Shown in pieces: positions 47,880 to 56,557 of a stretch of DNA of 64,000 nt. The notes beneath the pieces are model-generated. The model was not told the origin of the DNA, did no database searches, and worked only from the letters and a program-made list of their open reading frames with translations. A program made the position numbers and the translations under genes. The stretch covers positions 186,001 to 250,000 of the forward strand of contig NZ_KB898874.1 of NCBI RefSeq assembly GCF_000377905.1, written 5' to 3'. The stretch's first letter is position 1, and the number at the start of each line of letters is the position of its first letter. Origin of the DNA: Thioalkalivibrio sp. ALMg11. Lineage in GTDB: Bacteria; Pseudomonadota; Gammaproteobacteria; Ectothiorhodospirales; Ectothiorhodospiraceae.

Positions 47880-47896
47880 AGCAAGGCGGATGCCAG
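47880..47896 (-). promoter_or_regulatory. Sigma-54 promoter of the fliL operon
   Basis: On the minus strand CTGGCATCCGCCTTGCT. GG and GC dinucleotides are separated by exactly ten bases, as sigma-54 requires, and TGGCA and TTGC match the consensus (TGGCACG-N4-TTGC). The predicted start is about 40 bases before the fliL ATG. FleQ (56558) or FleR (54988) would be the activator. Confidence 0.75.
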
Positions 47897-47906
47897 CATA
47901 GTCTTT

Positions 47907-47925
47907 CTATCGCATTATCCGATAG
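47907..47925. repeat. Inverted repeat just upstream of the fliL sigma-54 promoter
   Basis: CTATCG and CGATAG flank a seven-base AT-rich spacer, beginning ten bases upstream of the -24 element. It could be a regulator binding site. A looser CTAT/ATAG pair lies upstream of the fleR promoter (around 56408-56423). The surrounding 308-base gap (47830-48137) otherwise holds only the promoter and the fliK terminator. Confidence 0.4.
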
Positions 47926-48077
47926 TTAGAAGCCAATACTGGAGGGGGCGGAAGGACACTTCGGGGAAAGGCACGGCCGATAACGTCAAGAATCGGCCGC
48001 CCGCCGCGCGGGAAAGACGGAATCTTGGCGGCAGTCGCGGGAAAGCGCTACGGCAGCGAACATGTACCGCATGGGGC

Positions 48078-48131
48078 AAAAACTACACCGTTGGCGGCCA
48101 ACCCGATATCACGAGACCGGGCGGCGCCCGG
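48078..48131 (-). terminator. Probable terminator after fliK
   Basis: Read on the minus strand, two hairpins follow the fliK stop: CCGGGC/GCCCGG (three-base loop) at 48117-48131, then GTTGG/CCAAC (three-base loop) at 48090-48102. A TTTTT run begins about seven bases later (48078-48082). This separates the fliE-K unit from the fliL promoter. Confidence 0.55.
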
Positions 48132-48137
48132 CGCGAC

Positions 48138-49226
48138 TCAGGCAAACAGATCCAGGCGCCGATTCAGCATCGAGAGCGTGCTGCCCTCATTCTCGTTGTC
48201 TTCCGCCTCGGCCAGCTCCGAAGCGGCCTCGGCGGCTGCCTGGCGTTCATCCTGCTCGGCCTGCTCCTCGGCCGCCTGGTCAGAAACGGTCGCGTCCTCG
48301 AGCATCAGCCCGCTTTCGGCCAGGCTGTCGCGCAAGCGCGGCATGGCCGCCTCCAGGACCTCGCGGGTCACCGGATTGGCACTGATGAACTGGATGCTTG
48401 TGCGGTCACCCTCGACCAGCACCCGAATATCCAGACTGCCCAGCTGCGGGGGATGCAGCTTGAGCTCGGTTCGCCCACCCTGTGCCTGGGCGAGCATGCG
48501 CACCTGGTCGGCCAGCTCGCGGGCCCCATTGGGCTGTTGCAGGAGCCGGGTCAGGTCCAGTCGCGGCAACGCGCGCGCGGCCTCCGCCCCCTCGGCCTGC
48601 CCACCGGCGAGGGCCGGCAGGACGCCACCCAGTGGATCCGTACGCCCGCGGCGCGACTCGTCGTCCCCGCCCTGGGTCATCCACTGGGCGAGGACATCGA
48701 GCACGTTCTCCCGCGACAACCCGCCCTGGACGCCAAGCAGTTCGGGCTTCAATGCGGCCAGGCCGTCGCGACCGCCCGCCGCCTGGCTGGCCTCGACAAA
48801 CAGGCGCATGACGGCCGCAGGCAGGGGCTTGACCGGCAACGCCTGGCCCTCGGCGCCACCGCGGCCAGAGGCGCCCGCCTCCCCGCGGGCCGCGTCCACA
48901 CGCCCCGGTTCCTGCACTGCTGCCATCAGGCTGGCCACCGGCAAGCCCTTGCCACCCGCCTCGTCGCCCGCGGCGAACTCCTGCCCGTCGAGGAGATTCT
49001 GCAGTCGCGCCAGCATGGCCTCCAGATCCAGCCCTTCCAGCTCGTCCGCGGGCACGCCCAAGTTCGCCAGCAAGGCCTCCATCTGCGGCTCCAGGACCGC
49101 GAGGAACCCCTCCCCGTCCTTGCCCTTCAGCCCCTTCAGTTCGTCCAGGTCCTGCAGTGAGCCCCCACCGCCCAGCAGTTGCAGCAGCGGCAGCATGCCC
49201 TGACCGGTGTTCTGTGTCGCGATCAT
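48138..49226 (-). CDS. fliK: Flagellar hook-length control protein FliK
   Basis: 362 residues. An N-terminal ruler region of ~240 residues, rich in Gly/Ala/Leu/Glu, is followed by the Flg_hook substrate-switch domain (GGRTELKLHPPQLGSLDIRV, then TSIQFISANPVTREVLEAAM). It is secreted and tells FlhB when the hook is long enough. Short for a polar-flagellum FliK. ATG 49226 has GAGGA about seven bases upstream. It is the last gene of the fliE-K unit, 65 bases after fliJ. Confidence 0.93.
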   Translation of the reverse strand: MIATQNTGQGMLPLLQLLGGGGSLQDLDELKGLKGKDGEGFLAVLEPQMEALLANLGVPADELEGLDLEAMLARLQNLLDGQEFAAGDEAGGKGLPVASLMAAVQEPGRVDAARGEAGASGRGGAEGQALPVKPLPAAVMRLFVEASQAAGGRDGLAALKPELLGVQGGLSRENVLDVLAQWMTQGGDDESRRGRTDPLGGVLPALAGGQAEGAEAARALPRLDLTRLLQQPNGARELADQVRMLAQAQGGRTELKLHPPQLGSLDIRVLVEGDRTSIQFISANPVTREVLEAAMPRLRDSLAESGLMLEDATVSDQAAEEQAEQDERQAAAEAASELAEAEDNENEGSTLSMLNRRLDLFA

Positions 49227-49291
49227 GTCCGGATCCTCGGTATACCGGGGTCATCCCCGGGCCCTTGCCTCAATCGATATTCACGGTCCAT

Positions 49292-49738
49292 TCAAGAACC
49301 CTGCCAACGGGCGTCTTCCTCGCGCGCATAGGCCTGGCGGGTCGCCCACATGTCCTGTTCGGTCTGCTGGCGCCGGGCGTCGTGCAGCGCCGTCTCGGCC
49401 TTCCGGCGCTGCAGCAGCTTCTCCAGCGACAGGCTGTTGCGGTGACGCTCCAGCCACTCCTGGCGCGCGGTCTCCACCTGCGACTCCGCCGCCTGGATCC
49501 GCAGATCCTGCTGCTCCAGCGCCGAGCGCAACTGGTCGCGCATGCCCGCCAGCCACTTGAGGGCGTTGGCGTCATCCGGCAGGGTCGCCTGCAGATACTC
49601 GCGCTGATAGGTTTCCAGGCGCTCGCGCTGACCGGCGATGCCATCCAGTTGCTGCAGACGTTCGCCCAGCTGCCGGGTCGCCTCGCTTTCCTCGATCCGG
49701 CGCAGGCGCAACAGTCGTTCCAGGCGCTTCGGGTTCAT
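49292..49738 (-). CDS. fliJ: Flagellar export chaperone/stalk protein FliJ
   Basis: 148 residues, almost all coiled-coil ([23 protein letters not shown] near the start). It fits in the central hole of the FliI hexamer and contacts FlhA. The ATG overlaps the fliI stop (ATGA). Confidence 0.92.
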   Translation of the reverse strand: MNPKRLERLLRLRRIEESEATRQLGERLQQLDGIAGQRERLETYQREYLQATLPDDANALKWLAGMRDQLRSALEQQDLRIQAAESQVETARQEWLERHRNSLSLEKLLQRRKAETALHDARRQQTEQDMWATRQAYAREEDARWQGS

Positions 49739-51114
49739 GCCGCCCCGCCGACCAGCGCCAACAGGTCATCCCGCGACCGGTCAAAGCCGATGGCCTCTTC
49801 GCGACCCTGCGCCAAATACGCCTCCAGGCGTTCGTGCATCACCACCGCCTCGTCCAGGTGCGGGTCGGCGCCCTTGCGATAGGCCCCCACCGCGATCAGA
49901 TCGCGGTTGCGCATGTAGGTCGTGGCAAGGTCGCGGAAGCGCCGCGCTGCGCGCTCGTGCTCCGGCGAGATCAGCGAGGACATCACGCGCGAAATCGATG
50001 CGCCAACGTCGATCGCCGGGTAACGCCCGGTCTCCGCCACCTCGCGCGAGAGCACTACGTGGCCGTCCAGGATCGCGCGCGCGGCGTCCACAATCGGATC
50101 GTTCTGGTCATCGCCCTCGGCCAGCACGGTGTAGAAGGCGGTAATCGAGCCGCCACCTACGTCGCCGTTGCCGGCACGCTCCACCAGTTGCGGCAGGCGC
50201 GCGAATACCGATGCCGCATAGCCCTTGGAAGCCGGTGGCTCGCCGATCGCCATCGCGATCTCTCGGGCGCCCTGGGCAAAGCGGGTCAGGGAATCCATCA
50301 GCAACAGCACGTGCAGGCCCTGATCGCGGAAATGCTCCGCAACCGCAGTGGCCACCCAGGCCCCGTGCTGGCGCAACAGCGGCGACTGGTCGGCCGGCAC
50401 CGCGACCACCACCGTGCGCGTGCGCGATTCCTCGTCGAGGATCTCGTGGATGAACTCGTTCACCTCCCGCCCGCGCTCGCCGATCAGGCCCACCACGATC
50501 ACGTCCGCCGTCGTGTTGCGGGTCATCATCCCCAGCAGCACACTCTTGCCGACCCCGGATCCGGCGAACAGACCTAGGCGCTGACCACGACCGACCGACA
50601 GCAGGCCATTGATTGCACGGATCCCGACATCCAGCGGCTCCCGCACCGGTGCGCGTTGCAGCGGGTTGATCGGCCGGCCGGCCAGCAGGCCAAAATCATG
50701 GGTACGGATCGGGCCCTTCCCGTCCAGCGGCTGCCCGTTGGCATCGATCACCCGGCCCAGCAGCCCCTCCCCGACCGGAATCTGACGCTGGTTGTCCAGC
50801 GGCTCGATGCGCGCGCCGGGCGTCAGGCCCGCCGCGAGTTCCTCGGGCATCAGGAAGGTACGCTCATTCTGGAAGCCGACGACCTCGGCCGGCACCGTGT
50901 CTCCGTTCTCGCCGTGGATCAGCGCGCGCCCCCCAATGGGCAAGCGCAGGCCTTCCGCTTCCAGCGTCAGGCCGGTCAGGCGCGACAGGTGGCCCTCCGA
51001 CTGCGGCGGATTGACCCGCTCGACCCGCCCGCGCGACTGCTGCAGACGGTCCAGCAGGCCGCTACTCAGCCGTTCGCGGCCCTTGCGGCGCACCTCGTCG
51101 ATCGGGGTACTCAT
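49735..51114 (-). CDS. fliI: Flagellar export ATPase FliI
   Basis: 459 residues, an F1-beta-like ATPase. Walker A is GSGVGKS at residues 185-191, Walker B is [15 protein letters not shown], and the alpha/beta ATPase signature [11 protein letters not shown] is present. It forms a hexamer at the export gate with FliH and FliJ. Translationally coupled at both ends to fliH and fliJ by ATGA overlaps. Confidence 0.98.
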   Translation of the reverse strand: MSTPIDEVRRKGRERLSSGLLDRLQQSRGRVERVNPPQSEGHLSRLTGLTLEAEGLRLPIGGRALIHGENGDTVPAEVVGFQNERTFLMPEELAAGLTPGARIEPLDNQRQIPVGEGLLGRVIDANGQPLDGKGPIRTHDFGLLAGRPINPLQRAPVREPLDVGIRAINGLLSVGRGQRLGLFAGSGVGKSVLLGMMTRNTTADVIVVGLIGERGREVNEFIHEILDEESRTRTVVVAVPADQSPLLRQHGAWVATAVAEHFRDQGLHVLLLMDSLTRFAQGAREIAMAIGEPPASKGYAASVFARLPQLVERAGNGDVGGGSITAFYTVLAEGDDQNDPIVDAARAILDGHVVLSREVAETGRYPAIDVGASISRVMSSLISPEHERAARRFRDLATTYMRNRDLIAVGAYRKGADPHLDEAVVMHERLEAYLAQGREEAIGFDRSRDDLLALVGGAA

Positions 51115-51833
51115 GAATCCTCCGGGGCCGCGCTGTCCACGGAATCGGCGGGCTGATTATCTTCCTCATCCGGCGCGCCATCCGTCTCCGGATACTCGCC
51201 ATCCCAAAGGGCTTCCACCGCGTGCTGCAGCCGCCGCTCGAGGCTTGCGTCGACACTCGCCGCGCCCGACTCGAGGCGACAACCACCGCGCGCAAGGCCC
51301 GGGTCCGGGACCCAGGTGATCCGCGCATCCGCCCGCTCGCCGTAGGCCTCGACCAGCGCCTGGTCCTCCGGGTTCAAGTGCACCCGCACCTCCTGGTTGC
51401 GCCCCGGAAGCTGGGCCAATGCCCCCTCCAGGACCGTCCGGATCTGCTCCGGTCGCGTCTCCAGCTCGCTCTGGACCACCTTGCGCGCCAGCGCCGTCAC
51501 CAGCGCCAGCAACTCCGGCTCCAGGGCATCGGCGGCATCCGCCAGGGGGTCGGCAAGCCCCCCGGCCACGGATTCAAGCTGGGCCACCGTCTCCCGCAGT
51601 TTCTTGTCCTCGCGCGCCCGGGTGGCCTTCTCGGCTTCTTGCTTGCCAAGTTCATGCCCCTCGGCATAGCCACCCTCGAACCCGTTCTTGCGTGCTTCGT
51701 CCTCGATCGCCTCGATCTCGGCGGCCGTGGGCAGGCGACGCGGGGGATGGATCCCATTGTCGCCAATCTCCGGCGGCTCCCACCGCGATGCCGCCGCGTC
51801 GGTGTAAAGCCTGGCCGCCGGGGCGTCGGTCAC
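51111..51833 (-). CDS. fliH: Flagellar export regulator FliH
   Basis: 240 residues. A linker with [21 protein letters not shown] contains the small-residue helix repeats typical of FliH ([16 protein letters not shown]). The C-terminal domain binds FliI ([31 protein letters not shown]). It tethers FliI to the C-ring. Overlaps fliG and fliI by four bases each. Confidence 0.93.
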   Translation of the reverse strand: MTDAPAARLYTDAAASRWEPPEIGDNGIHPPRRLPTAAEIEAIEDEARKNGFEGGYAEGHELGKQEAEKATRAREDKKLRETVAQLESVAGGLADPLADAADALEPELLALVTALARKVVQSELETRPEQIRTVLEGALAQLPGRNQEVRVHLNPEDQALVEAYGERADARITWVPDPGLARGGCRLESGAASVDASLERRLQHAVEALWDGEYPETDGAPDEEDNQPADSVDSAAPEDS

Positions 51834-52840
51834 AACATCGCCTCGCTACCACCGCCACCCAGCACGATATCGCCGTTCTCCGCGAGCCGGCGGGCTACGG
51901 ACAGGATCTCCTTCTGTGCGGCCTCGACCTCGCTGACCCGGACCGGGCCCTTGGCCTCGAGGTCCTCGCGCAGCATCTCGGCGGCGCGCTTGGACATGTT
52001 GCGGAAGATCTTGTCCTTCATGTCGTCGTCGGCACCCTTCATGGCGAGCACCAGCGATTCCGTCTGGATCTCGCGCATCAGCGTCTGGATACCGCGGTCC
52101 TCGATCTCCACCAGGTTCTCGAACACGAACATCTCTTCCTCGATGCGCGAACCCAGATCGGAATCGGACTCCTTGATCGTGTCCATGATCTCCGCCTCCC
52201 GCGAGCCCTCCATCAGGTTCATGATGTTGGCCGCCGAACGCACGCCGCCCAGCATCGACGTCTTGCTCGCGGCATTGCCGGAAAGCTGACGGTCGAGGAT
52301 CTCGTCCAGCTCCTGCAGGGCCTGAGGCTGCACGCCGTCCATGGTCGCAATCCGCATCACGATGTCCGACTGCACGCGGCCCGGCAGGTACTGCAGGGTG
52401 TCCGATGCCTGGTCGGAGTCGAGATGCGACAACACGATGGCAACGATCTGCGGGTGTTCATTGCGCAGCATGTCGGCGATCGCACGCGGGTCCAGCCACT
52501 TGAGTGCCTCGATCCCCTTGGAGTTGCGCCCCAGCAGGATGCGGTCGATCAGGCCCGAGGCCTTGTCACCCAGCGCGCTCTCCATGACGCTGCGTACATA
52601 TTCGTCCGCTCCCACACCGAGGGCGGTCTGCTCCTGCACGTGGGTCGAGAACTCGTGCAGCGCGGCGTTGACGTCGCTACGGGAGATCCGGTCCATCGCG
52701 GCCATGGCGGTGCCGATCTTCTGCACCTCTTTGGGCCCCATATGGCGCATGACCTCGGCCGCGGCCTCCTCGCCGAGGCTCATCATGAACACGGCGGCGC
52801 GCTCGGCACCTTCCTGTTTGGCGTTCTTGTCAGCGGCCAT
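51830..52840 (-). CDS. fliG: Flagellar switch/motor protein FliG
   Basis: 336 residues. N domain binds FliF, the middle domain has the EHPQIVAIVLSHL motif that contacts FliM, and the C-terminal torque helix region includes EEEMFVFENLVEIEDRGIQTLMREI with the charged residues that meet MotC. ATG 52840 (MAADKNAKQ) overlaps the fliF end by 11 bases; a GTG at 52846 is less likely. Confidence 0.97.
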   Translation of the reverse strand: MAADKNAKQEGAERAAVFMMSLGEEAAAEVMRHMGPKEVQKIGTAMAAMDRISRSDVNAALHEFSTHVQEQTALGVGADEYVRSVMESALGDKASGLIDRILLGRNSKGIEALKWLDPRAIADMLRNEHPQIVAIVLSHLDSDQASDTLQYLPGRVQSDIVMRIATMDGVQPQALQELDEILDRQLSGNAASKTSMLGGVRSAANIMNLMEGSREAEIMDTIKESDSDLGSRIEEEMFVFENLVEIEDRGIQTLMREIQTESLVLAMKGADDDMKDKIFRNMSKRAAEMLREDLEAKGPVRVSEVEAAQKEILSVARRLAENGDIVLGGGGSEAML

Positions 52841-54503
52841 CGTCACCCAACCACGTCTTCATCACCTGTGCCACGCGCTTGGGGTCCTCGCGGACCATCT
52901 CGCGCACGGCATCCAGATCCATCTCCTGCTGATCCGGACCCTTGGGACCCGTCAGCGCGGCCACGGCCGAACCCTCGCCCTGGCCCATCCCCATGCCCAT
53001 CGCGCCGCCCCCGGATTCGTCGGTCAGCGCTTCGCGTTCTTCCTCGCGCCGCGGCGGCGGGGCCGGCCGCTTCATCAAATGTTTCATCGCCGGACGCACC
53101 ACCGTCAACAGGATGATCAGAGCCAGCAGCAATGCCGCCACGATCTTGACCACCTCGAGGAACCAGGATTGTTCCCAGAAGGCGATTTCGTCCGCCGGCA
53201 GCGCCTCGATGGGCGCCTCGAACGGGGCCGTCACCACATTGATCGTATCCCCGCGTTCGGCATTGAATCCAACCGCCTCGCGCACCAGCGCCTCGATCCG
53301 TTGCAGTTCCTCCGCATCCCTCGCCACCTGCACGGTCTCGCCGTCCTCGTTGACGTCCTGACGGAAGTCCACCACCACGGCCGTGGACACGCGCTGCACG
53401 CCACCCGGCATCTCGCGGATATGGTTAATGCGGCGATCCACCTCGTAGTTGCGGGTGATATTGGTGCTGCGGCTGCCCGGGAGCGCCGCGGGCGGGCCAT
53501 CACCCTCCTCGCCCTCCTCGCCAACAACCCCGCCAGCGGGCGGCTGGTTGGTCAGCGCCCCGGGGACACCGCCGATCCCGCCCTCGGGCCCCGTGCGCTC
53601 GTCCTCGCGGGTCTGCTCGGACCGCAGGGCAATCGTCTCGGGGTCATACAGTTCCTCGGTGCGCTCGACACTCGAGAAGTCGATGTCCGCATTTACCTGC
53701 ACCCGTACCTTGTCGCGCCCGACAATCGGAATCAGCAGGTCACGGATACGGTCGGTATAGCGGGTCTCCACGTCGCGGGTGAAACTCAGACGGTCGCCGC
53801 TACCACCCATCCCCGCCTCGCCGCCATCCTGGGTCAGGAGCCTTCCGCTTTGGTCCACCACGGTGACCCGATCGGGATCCAGATCAGAGGTGCTGGACGC
53901 GACCAGATGCACGATCGCGCCGACCTGCGAGTCGCTCAGGGACCGCCCGCCGCGCAGATGCACGACCACCGACGCGCTGGCCGGGCGCCGATCACGCACG
54001 AACACCGACTGCTCACCCTCGGCAATGTGCACACGCGCCCGGTCCACTGCGTCCAGCGATGCCACGGTACGCGCCAGCTCGCCCTCCATCGCCCGGTGGT
54101 GGCGCGCCCCCTCGATCATCCGGCTGGTACCCAGGCCGGTATCCTCCTGCAGCAGCTCGAAGCCCATGTCGCCGGAACGCGGCAACCCTTCGCCGGCCAA
54201 CTGCAGCCGCGCGCCAGCCACCTCGCCCTGGGGCACCTTCACCTGCCCCGTCATGGAATCGACCTGATACTGGATACCGGCCTGCGAAAGGACTTGCACG
54301 ACCTCCGCCGCATCCTCCGCATCCATGCGCGGGAACAGCGGTACGTAGGTCGGGCGGAGCGCCCAGTACAGCAGCGCCACGATCACCACAATGGCACCCG
54401 CCAGCATGCCGATCAGGGCCAGCTGGCGGCCCGCAGACATCCCGTTAAACTCCTTGATCCCGCCGGTCACCACCGCGGGCAGGGATTGTGCATTGTCGGC
54501 CAT
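52830..54503 (-). CDS. fliF: Flagellar MS-ring protein FliF
   Basis: 557 residues. First membrane helix LALIGMLAGAIVVIVALLYWAL near residue 30, then periplasmic ring domains RBM1-3 (YVPLFPRMDAEDAAEVVQVL, QVNADIDFSSVERTEELYD), a second helix near residue 450 (VVKIVAALLLALIILLTVV) and a cytoplasmic tail that binds FliG (ending EDPKRVAQVMKTWLG). The basal body assembles on it. It is 32 bases after fliE. Confidence 0.97.
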   Translation of the reverse strand: MADNAQSLPAVVTGGIKEFNGMSAGRQLALIGMLAGAIVVIVALLYWALRPTYVPLFPRMDAEDAAEVVQVLSQAGIQYQVDSMTGQVKVPQGEVAGARLQLAGEGLPRSGDMGFELLQEDTGLGTSRMIEGARHHRAMEGELARTVASLDAVDRARVHIAEGEQSVFVRDRRPASASVVVHLRGGRSLSDSQVGAIVHLVASSTSDLDPDRVTVVDQSGRLLTQDGGEAGMGGSGDRLSFTRDVETRYTDRIRDLLIPIVGRDKVRVQVNADIDFSSVERTEELYDPETIALRSEQTREDERTGPEGGIGGVPGALTNQPPAGGVVGEEGEEGDGPPAALPGSRSTNITRNYEVDRRINHIREMPGGVQRVSTAVVVDFRQDVNEDGETVQVARDAEELQRIEALVREAVGFNAERGDTINVVTAPFEAPIEALPADEIAFWEQSWFLEVVKIVAALLLALIILLTVVRPAMKHLMKRPAPPPRREEEREALTDESGGGAMGMGMGQGEGSAVAALTGPKGPDQQEMDLDAVREMVREDPKRVAQVMKTWLGDDGR

Positions 54504-54535
54504 CGTCCGTTCTCTCCCTCAGCCCGATCGGCCGA

Positions 54536-54874
54536 TCAGACCTGCATCCGCATGATTTCCTGATACGCCGTCAGCAGACGGTTGCGCACCTGGTTGGTCG
54601 CCTCGAAGGCGATACCGGACTTGCTCATCGCGGTCATCACCTGCGGCAGGCTCACATTCTCGTCGCCCAGCTCGAAGCGCGTCTGCAGATCGGTCGCCTG
54701 CTGCTGCACCTGATTGACACCCCGCAGCGACTCCGTCAGGACATTCTGGAAGTCCGCGCCGCCGGCGCGCTGGGGTTCGCGCGTCTGCTGGGCCGCATTC
54801 GCGTTGTCCACGCCGTTGGCCTGCGTCAGCTGACGCATCTGCTGCAGGACGTTCTGGATCTGCATCTCGCTCAT
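54536..54874 (-). CDS. fliE: Flagellar hook-basal body complex protein FliE
   Basis: 112 residues. The C-terminal half, ENVSLPQVMTAMSKSGIAFEATNQVRNRLLTAYQEIM, recognised in two parts, is the FliE signature. It joins the MS ring to the rod. ATG 54874 (MSEMQIQNVL) is preferred over the GTG at 54880. It is the first gene of the fliEFGHIJK unit, with a sigma-54 promoter at 54961. Confidence 0.94.
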   Translation of the reverse strand: MSEMQIQNVLQQMRQLTQANGVDNANAAQQTREPQRAGGADFQNVLTESLRGVNQVQQQATDLQTRFELGDENVSLPQVMTAMSKSGIAFEATNQVRNRLLTAYQEIMRMQV

Positions 54875-54960
54875 GATCACTACCCCCGGGGCGTCTCGTT
54901 ACGCCGGTCGACCGACCAGGACGGGCCCGTCGTATTCTCGTATTCGATGGAAACTCTCAA

Positions 54961-54976
54961 GCAATCCATATGCCAG
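54961..54976 (-). promoter_or_regulatory. Sigma-54 promoter of the fliE operon
   Basis: On the minus strand CTGGCATATGGATTGC. GG and GC are ten bases apart, TGGCA and TTGC match the consensus, and T follows when extended by one base. Predicted start is about 75 bases before the fliE ATG. It lies just after the fleR stop, so fliE is not dependent on readthrough. Confidence 0.75.
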
Positions 54977-54987
54977 ACGGCCAAACA

Positions 54988-56346
54988 TTAGCCCGACGCG
55001 GGCACCGCGAAGCCGTGCTCGCGCAGACGCGCAATCTTGTAACGCAATGTTCTGGGGCTGATTCCCAGCCGGTCGGCGGCCTCCTTGCGGCGCCCACCGG
55101 ATTCGCGCAGGACGTTCATAATCACCCGGCTCTCCTGCGTCTGCAGGGTCTGCTCCAGCATCGGTGTCGGGTTCTCGTCATCCGGCATCGAATGCGCCCC
55201 GGTGGTCACCTCGCCCGCCCCGGTACTCCAGGGGTTCACCATGTCCGCATCAAGCCAAACCGACTCCGCACTCACCCGCGGATCCGCGCTGTCATGCAGC
55301 GTGACCGCGCGTTCCATCACGTTCGCCAGTTCACGCACGTTGCCCGGCCAGTCGTGTTCGCGCAGCCGTCGCTGTGCGCCGTCGTCCAGGGCCTGGAGCC
55401 GACCGCCACTCAGACGTCGGAGCAAGGCCTCGGCCAAGGGCACGATATCCTCCGCACGCTCGCGCAGTGGCGGGATGCAAAGGGGAAACACGTTCAGGCG
55501 GTAGTACAGGTCTTCGCGCAGATGCCCTTCGGCCACGGCCTCGCGCAAATCCCGATTGGAGGTGGCGATCACGCGCACGTCCACGCGTTGTGGGCGCCGC
55601 CCACCCAGCGGCTCGACCTCGCGCTCCTGCAGCGCACGCAGCAGCTTCGCCTGCAAATGCACCGGGATCTCCGTCACTTCGTCCAGCAGCAGCGTGCCGC
55701 CGTCGGCGCGCACAAACTTGCCTGGTCGCGCCTCGACCGCGCCGGTAAAGGCCCCCTTGGCATGCCCGAACAGCATGGCCTCGAGCATCGCCTCGGGGAG
55801 TGCGGCACAGTTGATCGCTTCGAATGGTCCGCGCCGCCGCGGCGAGCGCGCGTGCAGCTGACGCGCCAGGACTTCCTTGCCCACCCCCGACTCACCGGTA
55901 ACAAAGACCGTCGCCGTGCTGCCGGCAATTCGCGTAACGAAGCGATCGATCCCGCGCATCACGGCACTGCGTGTCACCAATGCAGGGACCTCGAGCGACG
56001 GCTCCGGCCGCACCCGCGGTCGCAGCCACCCGGCCAGCTCCTCCGCCATAAGCGGCAGCGCGAAGTGGGCCTCCAGCCCGTGTCGCATTGCGGCCAGTTC
56101 CTGATCCTGGCTCGCCTCGCGGCTGACTGCCGCCAGAGTTGCCGTGGCATGCGGCAGGGCATCCAGGGACAGCTCCGCAGGGTGCGCCAGCAGGATGACC
56201 GCCGGGGCGGACACCTCCACAGATTGCACCAGCTCATCGGCAGTACACGTTTGCAGACGCACCCGCGGGATCGTGGCCAGCACCTGGACCACGGCCTCTC
56301 GCAGCACGGGTTCGGCATCCACCAGCAGGATCGTGGCTCGCGACAT
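54988..56346 (-). CDS. fleR: FleR-like sigma-54 activator with degenerate receiver domain
   Basis: 452 residues: N-terminal receiver-like domain (1-~115), AAA+ domain and C-terminal Fis-type helix-turn-helix ([20 protein letters not shown]). The AAA+ domain has Walker A GESGVGKE and the sigma-54-contacting GAFTGA loop (198-203). The receiver has lost its chemistry: LVDAEP in place of the Asp-Asp pair, Ala54 ([10 protein letters not shown]) at the phospho-acceptor position and Leu97 in place of the Lys of the KP motif. No FleS kinase gene is adjacent. ATG 56346 follows GGAAG by six bases. It should activate mid-class flagellar genes. Confidence 0.9.
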   Translation of the reverse strand: MSRATILLVDAEPVLREAVVQVLATIPRVRLQTCTADELVQSVEVSAPAVILLAHPAELSLDALPHATATLAAVSREASQDQELAAMRHGLEAHFALPLMAEELAGWLRPRVRPEPSLEVPALVTRSAVMRGIDRFVTRIAGSTATVFVTGESGVGKEVLARQLHARSPRRRGPFEAINCAALPEAMLEAMLFGHAKGAFTGAVEARPGKFVRADGGTLLLDEVTEIPVHLQAKLLRALQEREVEPLGGRRPQRVDVRVIATSNRDLREAVAEGHLREDLYYRLNVFPLCIPPLRERAEDIVPLAEALLRRLSGGRLQALDDGAQRRLREHDWPGNVRELANVMERAVTLHDSADPRVSAESVWLDADMVNPWSTGAGEVTTGAHSMPDDENPTPMLEQTLQTQESRVIMNVLRESGGRRKEAADRLGISPRTLRYKIARLREHGFAVPASG

Positions 56347-56380
56347 GAAGGTCTTCCCGTATCGATTCGGGAGAGATCCA

Positions 56381-56396
56381 GCAAAAATCGAGCCAT
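56381..56396 (-). promoter_or_regulatory. Sigma-54 promoter of fleR
   Basis: On the minus strand ATGGCTCGATTTTTGC. TGGC and TTGC match the consensus with ten bases between GG and GC, and the -12 is followed by T. Predicted start is about 23 bases before the fleR ATG. The natural activator is FleQ, encoded just upstream. The rest of the 211-base fleQ-fleR gap has a weak GACGG/CCGTC hairpin at 56493-56506 and nothing else that I can name. Confidence 0.75.
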
Positions 56397-56557
56397 TCAA
56401 ACAGGCTATTGAGTTATATAGGTTTTTTCTGGCTCGACGCGGGATCCGTCAAGCCTATGACGCGAGGGTTGCCGGTTTCGGCTCCATCAGGTGACGGGAT
56501 TCCGTCCCATTGAAAACACCGATTTCCGGGTGCGTTCACGCCCGCATCCGCGCCTTC

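Noticed and set aside
47976-47983. GCCGATAA on the plus strand, like a sigma-28 -10
   Set aside because: No TAAA-like -35 at 15-base spacing and no plus-strand gene downstream.
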